Of a stretch of 64,000 nucleotides of DNA, positions 33,223 to 42,309 are shown one piece after another (position 1 is the first letter of the stretch; every line of letters starts with the position of its first letter). Location: assembly GCA_964430875.1 (NCBI GenBank), contig CAYSHP010000003.1:1-64000 (forward strand), written 5' to 3'. A program made the translations under genes and the position numbers. The DNA is from M55B127 sp035269185 (GTDB taxonomy: Bacteria > Bacillota > Halanaerobiia > Halanaerobiales > M55B127). A model generated the notes under the pieces. That model made no database searches and was not told where the DNA came from. It saw only the letters and a list, made by a program, of their open reading frames with translations.

Positions 33223-35277
33223 CTATATAATAATTTCTAATTCTTTTAATTTTTCTACCAATTGAACATATTTAGATGACCAATCTTTTTTATTTGTAAT
33301 AAGGTTTGCCTCACGATTGGCTTTTGCTAAAATCTTAGTATCTTTTAATATATCTGCAACTTTTAAATCTGTGACTCCATGCTGACGGGTTCCAAAAAAT
33401 TCTCCCGGGCCTCTTATTTCTAGATCAGCCTCAGATATTTTGAATCCGTCGTTAGTTTCAGTCATAACTTCTAAGCGTTTTTTAGCCTCTTCAGTTTTAG
33501 GGTTTGCAATCATAATACAGTAAGCTTGGCTTGCACTTCGGCCTACTCTTCCCCGCAACTGATGAAGCTGAGCTAAACCAAACCTTTCAGCATTCTCAAT
33601 TACCATAACATTAGCAGTTTTAACATCTACACCAACTTCGATTACGGTGGTAGAAATGAGAACATCTATTTTTTGCTGGACAAAATCACTCATTATACTG
33701 TTTTTTTCATCATTATTAAGTTGTCCATGCATAGCTTTTATATTATAATCTGATAAAAAATTATCTTCTAATATTCCTTTAATCTCTTGAACAGAATAGG
33801 CATCTAAGTCATCAGAGGGTTCAATCAAAGGACAGACTACATATATTTGTTCTCCTTCATCTATTTTATCTTTAACAAAATTGTATATTTTAACCCGGCT
33901 TTTTTCTGTCCTCCAGGTTGTTATGACTGGTTTTCTGCCAGGAGGCATCTCATCGATGATTGATAAATCCAAATCTCCATATAAGGTTAAAGCTAAAGAT
34001 CTTGGTATCGGAGTAGCTGTCATTACTAATAAATCAGGATTATCCCCTTTATTCTTTAATTGATACCTCTGTTCTACTCCAAACCTATGTTGTTCATCAA
34101 TAACTATCAAACCTATATTAGAATAATCAATATCTTTTTGGAATAAAGCATGTGTGCCTATTATGAGGTCAGTCTTGCTGTTTTTAATCTTATCAGCAAT
34201 TTCTTTTCTTTTAGAACCTTTTATGCTACCAATTAACAGTTCAATATTATAGTCAAAATTTTTTAATATCTTTTTAATTTTTAAATAATGCTGTTCAGCT
34301 AAAATTTCTGTAGGAGCCATTAAAATACCTTGATAGCCATTTTCAATTGTTTTAATTAATGACATTACAGCTACTACTGTTTTACCTGAGCCAACATCTC
34401 CCTGTAATAATCTCTGCATGGGATGATTATTTTCCATATCTTCTTTAATCTCTTGCCAAACATTTTTTTGAGCATCAGTTAAATCAAAATGAAGTTGATT
34501 TAAAAAATCAGTTATTTCCTCTTCGGTATTAGTATGTGTAATACCTTTTTGTTTTCTATAGTCTTTTTTCCTTTTTAACATTGCAATTTGGAATAAGAAA
34601 AGCTCTTGAAAAGCTAATCTATTTCTTGCTTTAACAAAAGTTTTTCTATCCTGAGGAAAATGCATATTAAAAATAGCTTTTTTTATTTCTATATAATTAT
34701 ATTTATCTATTATATACTCGGGCAAAAAATCTTTTACTTTATTTAGATAATTTTTCAAAGCTTGATAAACTATATATCTTAATCTTTTTTGCGTAATTCC
34801 TTCTGTTAAAGAATATATTGGAACTACTCGGCCAGTATGGATAGTAGGAGAATCATCTTTTATTTCTTCATAGACAGGATTAACTAATTCTTTTTTATTA
34901 TATTGAAAAAAACTTTTTTCACTTAATTCTCCATATAAATTAAACTTTTTCCCTTTTTCAAATACATCTTTTAAGTATGATTGATTAAACCAGGTACAAA
35001 TAACTGTATCGGTATCATCAGATAATGTCACTTTAAAAATGGATTTGTATTTACCCCGCCTTATTAGTTCTTTATCTATGACCTTAGCCTGGATACTTTC
35101 TTTCTGGCCAGGTCTAATAAATCTAATTTCTTTAAAATCTCCTCTATCTTCATAAGTCCGGGGGAAATAATAAAATAGGTCATTTAAAGAAGATATCTCA
35201 AGCTTATTTAATTTTTTTTCGAATTTAGGACCTACTCCTTTTAGATACCTAATTTCTTCTTCACTTGTTTTACTCAT
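33223..35277 (-). CDS. recG: ATP-dependent DNA helicase RecG
   Basis: Branch-migrating helicase for stalled forks and Holliday junctions (684 aa). The N-terminal wedge/OB domain starts with KGVGPKFEKKL. Helicase motifs include LLQGDVGSGKTVVA (Walker A), DEQHRFG, MTATPIPRSLA and QLRGRVGRS. It follows degV with an 8-base overlap and is followed by rsmD. Confidence 0.97.
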   Translation of the reverse strand: MSKTSEEEIRYLKGVGPKFEKKLNKLEISSLNDLFYYFPRTYEDRGDFKEIRFIRPGQKESIQAKVIDKELIRRGKYKSIFKVTLSDDTDTVICTWFNQSYLKDVFEKGKKFNLYGELSEKSFFQYNKKELVNPVYEEIKDDSPTIHTGRVVPIYSLTEGITQKRLRYIVYQALKNYLNKVKDFLPEYIIDKYNYIEIKKAIFNMHFPQDRKTFVKARNRLAFQELFLFQIAMLKRKKDYRKQKGITHTNTEEEITDFLNQLHFDLTDAQKNVWQEIKEDMENNHPMQRLLQGDVGSGKTVVAVMSLIKTIENGYQGILMAPTEILAEQHYLKIKKILKNFDYNIELLIGSIKGSKRKEIADKIKNSKTDLIIGTHALFQKDIDYSNIGLIVIDEQHRFGVEQRYQLKNKGDNPDLLVMTATPIPRSLALTLYGDLDLSIIDEMPPGRKPVITTWRTEKSRVKIYNFVKDKIDEGEQIYVVCPLIEPSDDLDAYSVQEIKGILEDNFLSDYNIKAMHGQLNNDEKNSIMSDFVQQKIDVLISTTVIEVGVDVKTANVMVIENAERFGLAQLHQLRGRVGRSASQAYCIMIANPKTEEAKKRLEVMTETNDGFKISEADLEIRGPGEFFGTRQHGVTDLKVADILKDTKILAKANREANLITNKKDWSSKYVQLVEKLKELEIII

Positions 35278-36157
35278 CTAAGTATTTACCACCCTTAAAA
35301 AGAATTATTCCATAAACTGATGGGCCAGTGTGACTGCCAATAACTGGACCTACATTATTTTCATAATAAGAATATCTGACATTGGAACTATCTAATTTAT
35401 CCATGAATTTATTTTTGAATTTTTTAGCAAAATCTTCTTTACCATAAAGAAGCCCAAACCAAAATTTACCTGGTACATCAAGATCTTTTTCTAGATAGTT
35501 ATCAACAAATTCTAAAAGCTTTTTGTGAGTATTTTTTCTTCCCCTTACCTTATCAATCGGTTCCACACTAGTAGAATTGAAATCTAACTTTAAAATAGGT
35601 TTTAAATTTATCAAATTACCGATAAAAGATTCGGCTTTATTTATCCGACCGCCTTTTTCTAGATAAGATAAATCATCTACTGTTAAATAAATTTTAATAT
35701 CTTCACGGGCATTTTTAATAATCTTTATTATTTGCTCTAATTCTAGTCCTTTAGCTACTAATTTTGCTGCTAATATTACTAAAAATCCTAGGCCCATAGA
35801 AGCAGTTTTAGAATCTATAATGGTAATATTATCTTCTAAATTTTCTTCTATGGCTAATTTGGCAGACTGAATTGTTCCACTCAAATGACTTGAAAGATGA
35901 ACTGAAATAATATGATCATAATCTTTAGCCATTTCTTTATATTTTAATTCAAATTCACCAGCAGAAGGCTGTGAGGTAGAAGGCATTACCTCACTTTGTT
36001 TTATTCTTTTAAAAAACTGTTTGGAAGTAATTTCTGTTTTGTCTTTATACTGTTCTTCTCCTATGCGAACTGTTAATGGAACAAATTCAATATTGTATTT
36101 ATTGATTAAATCTTGTGGCAGATCACACGTACTATCAGTTAATATTCCAATTTTCAT
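35270..36157 (-). CDS. DegV-family fatty-acid-binding protein
   Basis: A DegV/FakB-type protein (295 aa) that holds a fatty acid. The N-terminus KIGILTDSTCDLPQDLI, the TSQPSAGEF segment and the SHLSGTIQSA loop are the family fingerprints. With the DAK2-type protein encoded next to it, it may form a fatty-acid kinase pair (FakB/FakA) that feeds exogenous fatty acids to PlsX-made acyl phosphate. That pairing is inferred from adjacency. Confidence 0.93.
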   Translation of the reverse strand: MKIGILTDSTCDLPQDLINKYNIEFVPLTVRIGEEQYKDKTEITSKQFFKRIKQSEVMPSTSQPSAGEFELKYKEMAKDYDHIISVHLSSHLSGTIQSAKLAIEENLEDNITIIDSKTASMGLGFLVILAAKLVAKGLELEQIIKIIKNAREDIKIYLTVDDLSYLEKGGRINKAESFIGNLINLKPILKLDFNSTSVEPIDKVRGRKNTHKKLLEFVDNYLEKDLDVPGKFWFGLLYGKEDFAKKFKNKFMDKLDSSNVRYSYYENNVGPVIGSHTGPSVYGIILFKGGKYLDE

Positions 36158-36177
36158 AATAATCCCCTCACTTAATG

Positions 36178-37869
36178 CTATTCCATTGAAATTATATATG
36201 GGTATAGCGGCTGCCCGCCTTTATAGATTTCAACTTCTGCATCTTTAGATTTTTCTTGAAATTTCTTTTTTATCTCGGCTGCATCTTCTTCGCTAGCACC
36301 ATCACCATAATATATTGTAATTAAATCTTCATCTTCCCATACTTTATCCATTAAATCTTCAATTACTTCAATATCACTGTTTCCTACTCCTTTTATATCT
36401 CCATTTACAATCCCAATTACATCATTTTCACTTATTTCAAAACCATTTACTTTTGAATCCTTAACTGCTTTTGTTATTTCAATAGTTTTAACATAATTAA
36501 TTTCATCTTCCATACTTTCTTTTAATTCATCTAATTCTTCATTGTCATTAAATACTAATAAAGCTGCAATTGCTTCCGGTATCGCTTTGGTCTCTATAAC
36601 CTTTATCTTTTTATCTGATAAAGAAGAGGCTTGTTGAGCAGCTGATATAATATTTTTATTATTGGGGAAAATTATTATTTTATTTTGTTCCATTTGCTCT
36701 ACGGCTTCTACAAAATCATTAATACTAGGGTTCATTGACTGTCCACCATCAATTACTAAATCTACTCCTAGTTCCATCAATATATTTTTTATGCCTTTAC
36801 CCTTTGCCACAGCTATGATACCTGTTTTCCTGTTTAGTTGCTTGCTTTTATCACTCTTAATTAGTTTTTCTTCATAATCTTCCGTACTTTTATCTTCAAG
36901 TTCTTCATATTCTTCTTTTTGTTTCTGTTCATGCTTTTCTCGCATTTCAGCATTTTGTATTCTCATATTATCTATTTTTATATCCCGTAAACTTCCTGTT
37001 TTTAAAGCATACTCTAAAATAATACCAGGGTGGTTGGTATGAATATGAACTTTTATAATATCTTCATCTCCAACTACCATCAGAGAATCACCAAACTGTT
37101 CAATATCATTTTTTATTTCTTCAATATTAACTTTTTGATCTTTAACGTTAATTAAAGTTTGGGTACAATATCCGTACTTTAATTCTTCAGCAACTTCTTC
37201 TTCAACTTTTCTTTCTGTTTTGACTTCTTCTCTAACTTCAACTTTACCGGTTAATCCAGCTTTCATTCCTTCTAAAATTGTAAGGTAACCTTGTCCACCA
37301 GCATCTACCACACCTGCTTCTTTCAGTTGTGGTAATTGATCAGGTGTTTTATTTAAAGCTTTATGAGCAGTTTCAATTACTTTTTCTAGTAAGACTACTA
37401 TATTTTTTTCAGCTTTTAACTTTTCAGCTCTACGGGCTGCTTTCCTTGCCACAGTTAATATTGTGCCTTCAACTGGTTTTAAGACACCTTGATAGGCTAT
37501 TTTAGAAGCTTCTACAAGAGATTTAATTAATTCTTCGTTTCTCATCACCCTATTGCCCTTGTTAGCCTCTGAAAAGCCTCTGAGCAGCTGAGATAGTATT
37601 ACACCAGAGTTACCCCTTGCACCCATAAGAGCTCCCTTAGAAAGGGCTTGAGTCAACTTGTCAATTCTTTCTGACTTAGACTTGTCTAAATTTTCCACGG
37701 CTTCTTTAAAAGTTAATAACATATTTGTACCTGTATCCCCATCGGGAACAGGAAATACATTAAGTGAATCTATATAAGACTGTTGATCTTTAAGTCTATT
37801 TAGTGCTCCATAACACATGTTCTTAAATGCTTGGCTGTTAATTACTTTAATTTCTTCATTCTGTGCCAT
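36178..37869 (-). CDS. fakA: DAK2-domain fatty acid kinase-like protein (YloV/FakA)
   Basis: A 563-residue protein. Residues 1-205 are a DAK2/DhaL-type ATP-binding domain (VFPVPDGDTGTNML, GARGNSGVILSQLLRG). A middle and a C-terminal DegV-like domain follow, as in FakA. FakA phosphorylates fatty acids bound to FakB. A Glu/Lys-rich linker lies near 300-345. It overlaps yloU by 14 bases and precedes degV, the conserved yloU-yloV-degV order. Confidence 0.92.
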   Translation of the reverse strand: MAQNEEIKVINSQAFKNMCYGALNRLKDQQSYIDSLNVFPVPDGDTGTNMLLTFKEAVENLDKSKSERIDKLTQALSKGALMGARGNSGVILSQLLRGFSEANKGNRVMRNEELIKSLVEASKIAYQGVLKPVEGTILTVARKAARRAEKLKAEKNIVVLLEKVIETAHKALNKTPDQLPQLKEAGVVDAGGQGYLTILEGMKAGLTGKVEVREEVKTERKVEEEVAEELKYGYCTQTLINVKDQKVNIEEIKNDIEQFGDSLMVVGDEDIIKVHIHTNHPGIILEYALKTGSLRDIKIDNMRIQNAEMREKHEQKQKEEYEELEDKSTEDYEEKLIKSDKSKQLNRKTGIIAVAKGKGIKNILMELGVDLVIDGGQSMNPSINDFVEAVEQMEQNKIIIFPNNKNIISAAQQASSLSDKKIKVIETKAIPEAIAALLVFNDNEELDELKESMEDEINYVKTIEITKAVKDSKVNGFEISENDVIGIVNGDIKGVGNSDIEVIEDLMDKVWEDEDLITIYYGDGASEEDAAEIKKKFQEKSKDAEVEIYKGGQPLYPYIISME

Positions 37870-38221
37870 TACCTATTCTCACTCCTTGGACGTTTATCTC
37901 GATACTATCTACTTCAATTCCAACTCTGTTTTTAAGTGTATATTTAACTCTCTCAATTATATTATTTGCAACTTCATGGATATTTGTTCCATATTCTACT
38001 ATAATATTTAATATTATACTGACTTGATCTTCTTCAATTTCTACAGATACACCTTTACTTAAGTTATCCCAACCAAGGAGATCTGCTATTCCATCCTGCA
38101 TATTTTTAGAAGACATTCCAACTAGACCATAACATTCCATTGCTGATAACCCTGCAATGGTCTCTATAACTTCTTCTGCTATTAATATTGTACCATATTC
38201 GGTATTAATCTCTTTTACCAT
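37856..38221 (-). CDS. yloU: Asp23/YloU family protein
   Basis: A 121-residue Asp23/Gls24 family protein of unknown biochemical role, often linked to envelope or stress functions. The pattern is INTEYGTILIAEEVIETIAG, then VEIEEDQVSIILNIIVEYG, then a C-terminal VGIEVDSIEINVQGV. The start is Met at 38221 with AGAGAGGTGA 5 bases upstream. The frame also opens at a GTG at 38230 inside that ribosome site. It diverges from rpmB. Confidence 0.92.
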   Translation of the reverse strand: MVKEINTEYGTILIAEEVIETIAGLSAMECYGLVGMSSKNMQDGIADLLGWDNLSKGVSVEIEEDQVSIILNIIVEYGTNIHEVANNIIERVKYTLKNRVGIEVDSIEINVQGVRIGNGTE

Positions 38222-38305
38222 GATTTTCACCTCTCTTTATATACATTGTAATTTTACTATATATTAATAAATCTTGCAACATTAACAAATTATAATAATA
38301 AATAC

Positions 38306-38335
38306 TTGTCACAACCATCAGTTGTGTGTTAAAAT
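38306..38335 (+). promoter_or_regulatory. Promoter of rpmB
   Basis: TTGTCA at 38306-38311 and TAAAAT at 38330-38335 are 18 bases apart, close to the sigma-A consensus, about 45 bases before the rpmB start. An inverted repeat (CAACCATCAGTTG) lies in the spacer. Confidence 0.65.
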
Positions 38336-38380
38336 AATATTTGACTGAAAAAGTTATATAAGATACAGGAGGTGTAACAA

Positions 38381-38611
38381 ATGGCTAAATATTGTGAAAT
38401 ATGCGGTAAAGGAAGCAATAATGCAAATAGAGTTCGAAGAAGAGGTAAAGCTAAGAAAAAAGGTGGAGTAGGTCGTAACGTTACGAGTGTTACAAGTCGT
38501 ACTCAAAAACCTAACCTTCAAAAAGTTAAAGCCATCGTAGATGGTAAGAAAAAAAGAATAACAGTTTGTACAAGCTGTTTAAAAGCAGGTAAAGTAAAAC
38601 GTGCATATTAA
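38381..38611 (+). CDS. rpmB: Ribosomal protein L28
   Basis: Large-subunit protein L28 (76 aa). It starts MAKYCEICGKG with a CxxC pair and has a second pair CTSC near residues 65-68, so it is the zinc-binding form. NVTSVTSRTQKPNLQ is the conserved core. A strong AGGAGGTG ribosome site precedes it. It is a single-gene transcript with its own promoter and terminator, diverging from yloU as in many Firmicutes. Confidence 0.97.
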   Translation: MAKYCEICGKGSNNANRVRRRGKAKKKGGVGRNVTSVTSRTQKPNLQKVKAIVDGKKKRITVCTSCLKAGKVKRAY

Positions 38612-38626
38612 TAGATATTTAATGAC

Positions 38627-38663
38627 GGAGTTTATTCATTAGTAATGGATAAACTCCTTTTTA
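38627..38663 (+). terminator. Terminator after rpmB
   Basis: A long stem, GGAGTTTATTCATT with AATGGATAAACTCC around AGT with one mismatch, followed by TTTTTATTAT on the plus strand, 15 bases past the rpmB stop. Confidence 0.85.
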
Positions 38664-38719
38664 TTATACTTTAAATCATTTTTTATCTTTATACTTATTT
38701 CTTCTAAGCTTAGGTCTTT

Positions 38720-39595
38720 TTTACAACACCCGTTTTACCGCTTCTTTTGCTATTATTATAGCAATTTAATATGACACTTCCCTATTAAACACCTCAGGTA
38801 TAATTCTTTCTTTACTTAAATTATTTTTCACTAACTCTGCTAACTTTCTAGTTGCTTTCAACTTCTTTTTTATATTTATATCACGCGCCCTTGCATCTAA
38901 AACCCCTATAAACAAATCACTACTCTCTTTTCCCGTTTTTAACTGGCCTTTTTTTCATTTTCTGTTAACTTTGCTAACTCTACTAAATACTTATTATTTA
39001 CTTTTCTCACCTTATAAATAAGGTCTTTAGAATCTAAAACTTTAATATTTTCTACACCAGTTGATTTGAAAAATTTAGTTACTGCAAAACCTGCCTCTAG
39101 CCCCAGTAATTAAAATTTTAATATTATCAATCTTTTCGTTAACAAGTTTGAGTGCATTAAATAAACCAGCTAAAACTACAATAGCAGTTCCATGCTGGTC
39201 ATCATGAAAGATGGGAATATTAGTTTTTGCTTTTAGTTTTTCAACTATTTTAAAACAATAATGAACTTTAATATCCTATAGATTAATATCTTCGATTGAT
39301 TTACTGAGGTTTATAATATTTTGGACAAAATCATCTACAGAATTACCATTGATACATAAAGGACAGGCATCTACATTGGATTTTTTTAATAAAATGGTTT
39401 TTACCTCCATGAAAGCATCACTATTATTTTTTTATATAATCATAAATATTTTCTTAATCTTCATTAATTTTTTTAAAAACTTCAGTAACTTCTGGTGTAT
39501 ATAATAGACTTAAATACTTTTTATTAGTAATCTTTTTTCTTTCAATAGATAATTTACCTTTTAAATTTTTGTGTAGTTTTATAGCCTAATTTTTA
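38720..39595 (-). pseudogene. Decayed malic enzyme gene
   Basis: The roughly 950-base stretch without an intact gene holds the remains of an NAD(P)-type malic enzyme, read leftward. Recognisable parts, in order, are LSLLYTPEVTEVFKKI near 39500; VDACPLCINGNSVDDFV near 39340; IPIFHDDQHGTAIVVLAG at about 39170-39220; LFNALKLVNEKIDNIKILI and the start of the NAD-binding glycine loop; then after a frameshift VENIKVLDSKDLIYK, and a C-terminal NREVSY segment with IAKEAVKR further on. Several stops, at least one frameshift and a deletion around the region that normally reads AVVTDGSAVLGLGN disable it. About 870 bases remain of a usual 1.2 kb. It lies directly after the fumarase genes, suggesting a former fumarate-malate-pyruvate operon. 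Confidence 0.85.
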
Positions 39596-39611
39596 AAGTT
39601 TATTTTTACCC

Positions 39612-40154
39612 CTATTGTTTATATTTTTTTTGACCTATTTTATATAAATCATTACCATAGATATCATTTACTACGACCAAAGGGAAATTATTAACTTTAA
39701 GCAGTCGAATAGCCTCTGTTTTAAGCTCAGGATATGCAACTACTTTTGATTCAATTATTTTTTTTGATAATAAGGCGGCTGCTCCTCCGATTGCTGCAAA
39801 ATAAACAGCTTTATTCTTTTTTATTGAATCAATGACAGTATCTGAACGGGGTCCTTTCCCAATCATACCTTTTAACCCTTTTTTTAGTAAGGCAGGAGTA
39901 TATTTGTCCATTCTATAACTAGTCGTTGGGCCACATGATCCAATTACCTGACCTTTTTTAGCTGGAGCTGGACCTGTATAGTAAATTACAGCCTCATTTA
40001 TATCAATAGGCAGTTTTGACTCATTTTTTATTAAATTATAGAGTTTTTTATGGGCTTGATCTCGGGCTGTATATATATATCCATTTAATTTAACTTCATC
40101 ACCTGCCCTTAATTTTGCAACCTTTTTTTCAGTTAAAGGTGTTTCTAAATTCAT
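39612..40154 (-). CDS. Fumarate hydratase class I, beta subunit
   Basis: The C-terminal half (180 aa) of a two-subunit iron-sulfur fumarase (or tartrate dehydratase type). It shows GPAPAKKGQVIGSCGPTTS with the swivelling-domain core, then MIGKGPRSD and AIGGAAALLSKKI. The gene starts 12 bases after the alpha-subunit gene. It catalyses fumarate to malate with its partner. The downstream malic enzyme gene has decayed. Confidence 0.93.
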   Translation of the reverse strand: MNLETPLTEKKVAKLRAGDEVKLNGYIYTARDQAHKKLYNLIKNESKLPIDINEAVIYYTGPAPAKKGQVIGSCGPTTSYRMDKYTPALLKKGLKGMIGKGPRSDTVIDSIKKNKAVYFAAIGGAAALLSKKIIESKVVAYPELKTEAIRLLKVNNFPLVVVNDIYGNDLYKIGQKKYKQ

Positions 40155-40166
40155 TTTTTCACCAAC

Positions 40167-40997
40167 CTAAATTTCAATTGTAATATGTCGTGAGACATGA
40201 CAGTTTATATTTACTGCAACAGGTAAAGATGCAATGTGGCAGGGGTAAGTTAAAACTTTAACATCAAGAGCAGTTATTTTGCCTCCTAAGCCCCCTGGTC
40301 CAATGCCTGTTTTATTTACATCTTTGAGAATGTCATCCTCAAATTCTTTGATTTCTTTATCATTACTTTCTTTTTTAATAAGTGCTCTTTTTGATAAGTA
40401 GGCGGCTTTTTCAAAAGTGCCACCAATACCTACCCCTAAAATATAAGGTGGGCAAGCATTAGCACCTGCTTTTTTAACTGTATCTATTATAAATTTTTTT
40501 ATTTCCTTTTTTTCTACAGTAGGGTTAAACATCTTAATTTGACTCATGTTTTCGCTACCAGCCCCTTTAATTAAAACATGTAATTTTAATTGATCACCCA
40601 CTACATTTTCAGTATAAATTACCGCAGGGGTATTATCATCAGTATTTTCACGCTTAAAAGGATCTCCTACTACTGATTTTCTCAGATAACCTTCATTATA
40701 TCCTATCTTTACACCGTAATTTATAGCATCTTTTAAATCTCCCTCAATATAAACTTCATTACCAATTTCAACAAAAACCACTACAATACCAGTATCTTGA
40801 CAAATTGGTAATTTTTCATTTTCAGCAATATCTGCATTTTTACTTATGTTTTTTAAAACATTTTTCCCGAGAGGGGATTTTTCTTTATCAATTGCCTTTT
40901 CAATTTTATTATAGATATTTTTGCCCAGAGAAAAATTAGCATTTTGAACTGCTTCACTAATTTCTTTAGTTATGATCTCACTATCTACTTTTCTCAT
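40167..40997 (-). CDS. Fumarate hydratase class I, alpha subunit
   Basis: The N-terminal catalytic half (276 aa) of the 4Fe-4S fumarase. It shows LPICQDTGIVVVFVEIGN (Cys cluster ligand), then GAGSENMSQIKMFNP, GANACPPYILGVGIGGT (second Cys) and GLGGKITALDVKV. It pairs with the beta subunit. L(+)-tartrate dehydratase has the same layout, but the broken malic enzyme gene next door favours fumarase. Confidence 0.93.
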   Translation of the reverse strand: MRKVDSEIITKEISEAVQNANFSLGKNIYNKIEKAIDKEKSPLGKNVLKNISKNADIAENEKLPICQDTGIVVVFVEIGNEVYIEGDLKDAINYGVKIGYNEGYLRKSVVGDPFKRENTDDNTPAVIYTENVVGDQLKLHVLIKGAGSENMSQIKMFNPTVEKKEIKKFIIDTVKKAGANACPPYILGVGIGGTFEKAAYLSKRALIKKESNDKEIKEFEDDILKDVNKTGIGPGGLGGKITALDVKVLTYPCHIASLPVAVNINCHVSRHITIEI

Positions 40998-41008
40998 AAT
41001 TTACTCCC

Positions 41009-41662
41009 TTAACATTTTTCACAGACGAAGTATAATAAAATACCTGAACTTACTTCAATAACTGTTTTACTTTCCTTAATTACATTACTTAATCCTCTAC
41101 TGCTTGATCTTTCTATCCAATGATCATTTAATTCATATTTACAACCTTTTAATTTTTTTATCAAAACTCTATCACTAACAGAAAATAGTGATAGGGTATG
41201 ATCTTTTTTATTATTAATTACTTTTTTTCCATCGACAATTCCTATCTCTAAACCGGGTTCAATTATTTTAGCTTCAATACCACTTTTTAAAGCATATTCT
41301 AAAAGTAATATATTACCAAATTGTTGATCAATTCGACCTCCAGTGGCTCCAATGAAACTAATCTTTTTATAACCATTTTTAACACAAAAATCAACTGATA
41401 ATTCACCATCAGTTTTATCTTTGTCACTAGGAAACTCAAAAACTTCTCCATGGAATTTAGCAAGTGATTTAGAATCTCTATCAAGAGAGTCAAAATCTCC
41501 AATTAAGGTGTTTGGTTCTGTATCAACATAATTTTTTAAAAATTTATATCCACCATCAACAGCAATAATATTATCAAAGGAGTTAACTATTTCGGAATAT
41601 TCCGTTTTTTTATCTTTAAATACTCCATTTAGAACAATTAGTACTTCTTCCAAAAGTATCAC
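41009..41662 (-). CDS. thiN: Thiamine pyrophosphokinase
   Basis: Transfers pyrophosphate from ATP to thiamine (217 aa). It shows NSFDNIIAVDGGYKFL, TLIGDFDSLDRDS, FPSDKDKTDGELSV and IGATGGRIDQQFGNI, the complete set of TPK motifs. The start is a GTG at 41662 that overlaps the rpe stop (TAGTG); a TTG four codons in is an alternative. It belongs to the prkC-rsgA-rpe-thiN block of Firmicutes. Confidence 0.94.
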   Translation of the reverse strand: MILLEEVLIVLNGVFKDKKTEYSEIVNSFDNIIAVDGGYKFLKNYVDTEPNTLIGDFDSLDRDSKSLAKFHGEVFEFPSDKDKTDGELSVDFCVKNGYKKISFIGATGGRIDQQFGNILLLEYALKSGIEAKIIEPGLEIGIVDGKKVINNKKDHTLSLFSVSDRVLIKKLKGCKYELNDHWIERSSSRGLSNVIKESKTVIEVSSGILLYFVCEKC

Positions 41663-42309
41663 TAACCTTCCAAAATGCTTCTGAATTTATTTATATTTTC
41701 AGCCGGGTTACCTTTAAAAATTGTAGAGCCACTTACTATAATATCAACACCTGCTTGCACAACTTTGTTTACATTATCAAAGTTTATACCACCATCAATT
41801 TCTATTAAAGTTTCGCTCTCTATTTCATCTATCATCTTTTTTAATCTTTTTACTTTATCAATCATTTGGGGTATAAACTTCTGACCGCCAAAGCCTGGAT
41901 TAACAGACATAATTAAAACTAAATCTACATCATCAATAATATTTTCAATAGTAGATAAAGAAGTGCCTGGATTTAAAGTAACACCCGCTTGACAACCTTC
42001 ATTTTTAATAATCTGAATAGCTCGATGAATATGATCAGTTGCTTCTACATGGACAGTTATTATATCACTGCCTGCTTTTGCAAAATCTTTAATATATTTT
42101 TCAGGATCAACAATCATCAGATGGGTATCAAAAATACTATCACTATAGGGTCTAATTGCCTCCACAACCATAGGACCATAAGTAATATTGGGAACAAATC
42201 TCCCATCCATAATATCTAAATGTAAATATTTTGCACTTTTTACACTCTCTACTTCATTTTTTAATTGGCTAAAATCTGATGAAAGTATAGATGGAGCAAA
42301 ATTAACCAT
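41662..42309 (-). CDS. rpe: Ribulose-phosphate 3-epimerase
   Basis: Pentose-phosphate epimerase (215 aa). It shows FAPSILSSDFSQLKNEV, HLDIMDGRFVPNIT, THLMIVDPEKYI, VLIMSVNPGFGGQKF and IEIDGGIN, all diagnostic. The start is taken at Met 42309, which lies 9 bases after AGAGG. The Met codon at 42318 is too close to that site. It overlaps rsgA by 8 bases. Confidence 0.97.
   Translation of the reverse strand: MVNFAPSILSSDFSQLKNEVESVKSAKYLHLDIMDGRFVPNITYGPMVVEAIRPYSDSIFDTHLMIVDPEKYIKDFAKAGSDIITVHVEATDHIHRAIQIIKNEGCQAGVTLNPGTSLSTIENIIDDVDLVLIMSVNPGFGGQKFIPQMIDKVKRLKKMIDEIESETLIEIDGGINFDNVNKVVQAGVDIIVSGSTIFKGNPAENINKFRSILEG

Noticed and set aside
38664..39611. Small novel genes or an RNA gene in the 950-base gap after rpmB
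   Set aside because: The stretch aligns in pieces to malic enzyme on the minus strand, so it is a pseudogene; no additional structure was evident.
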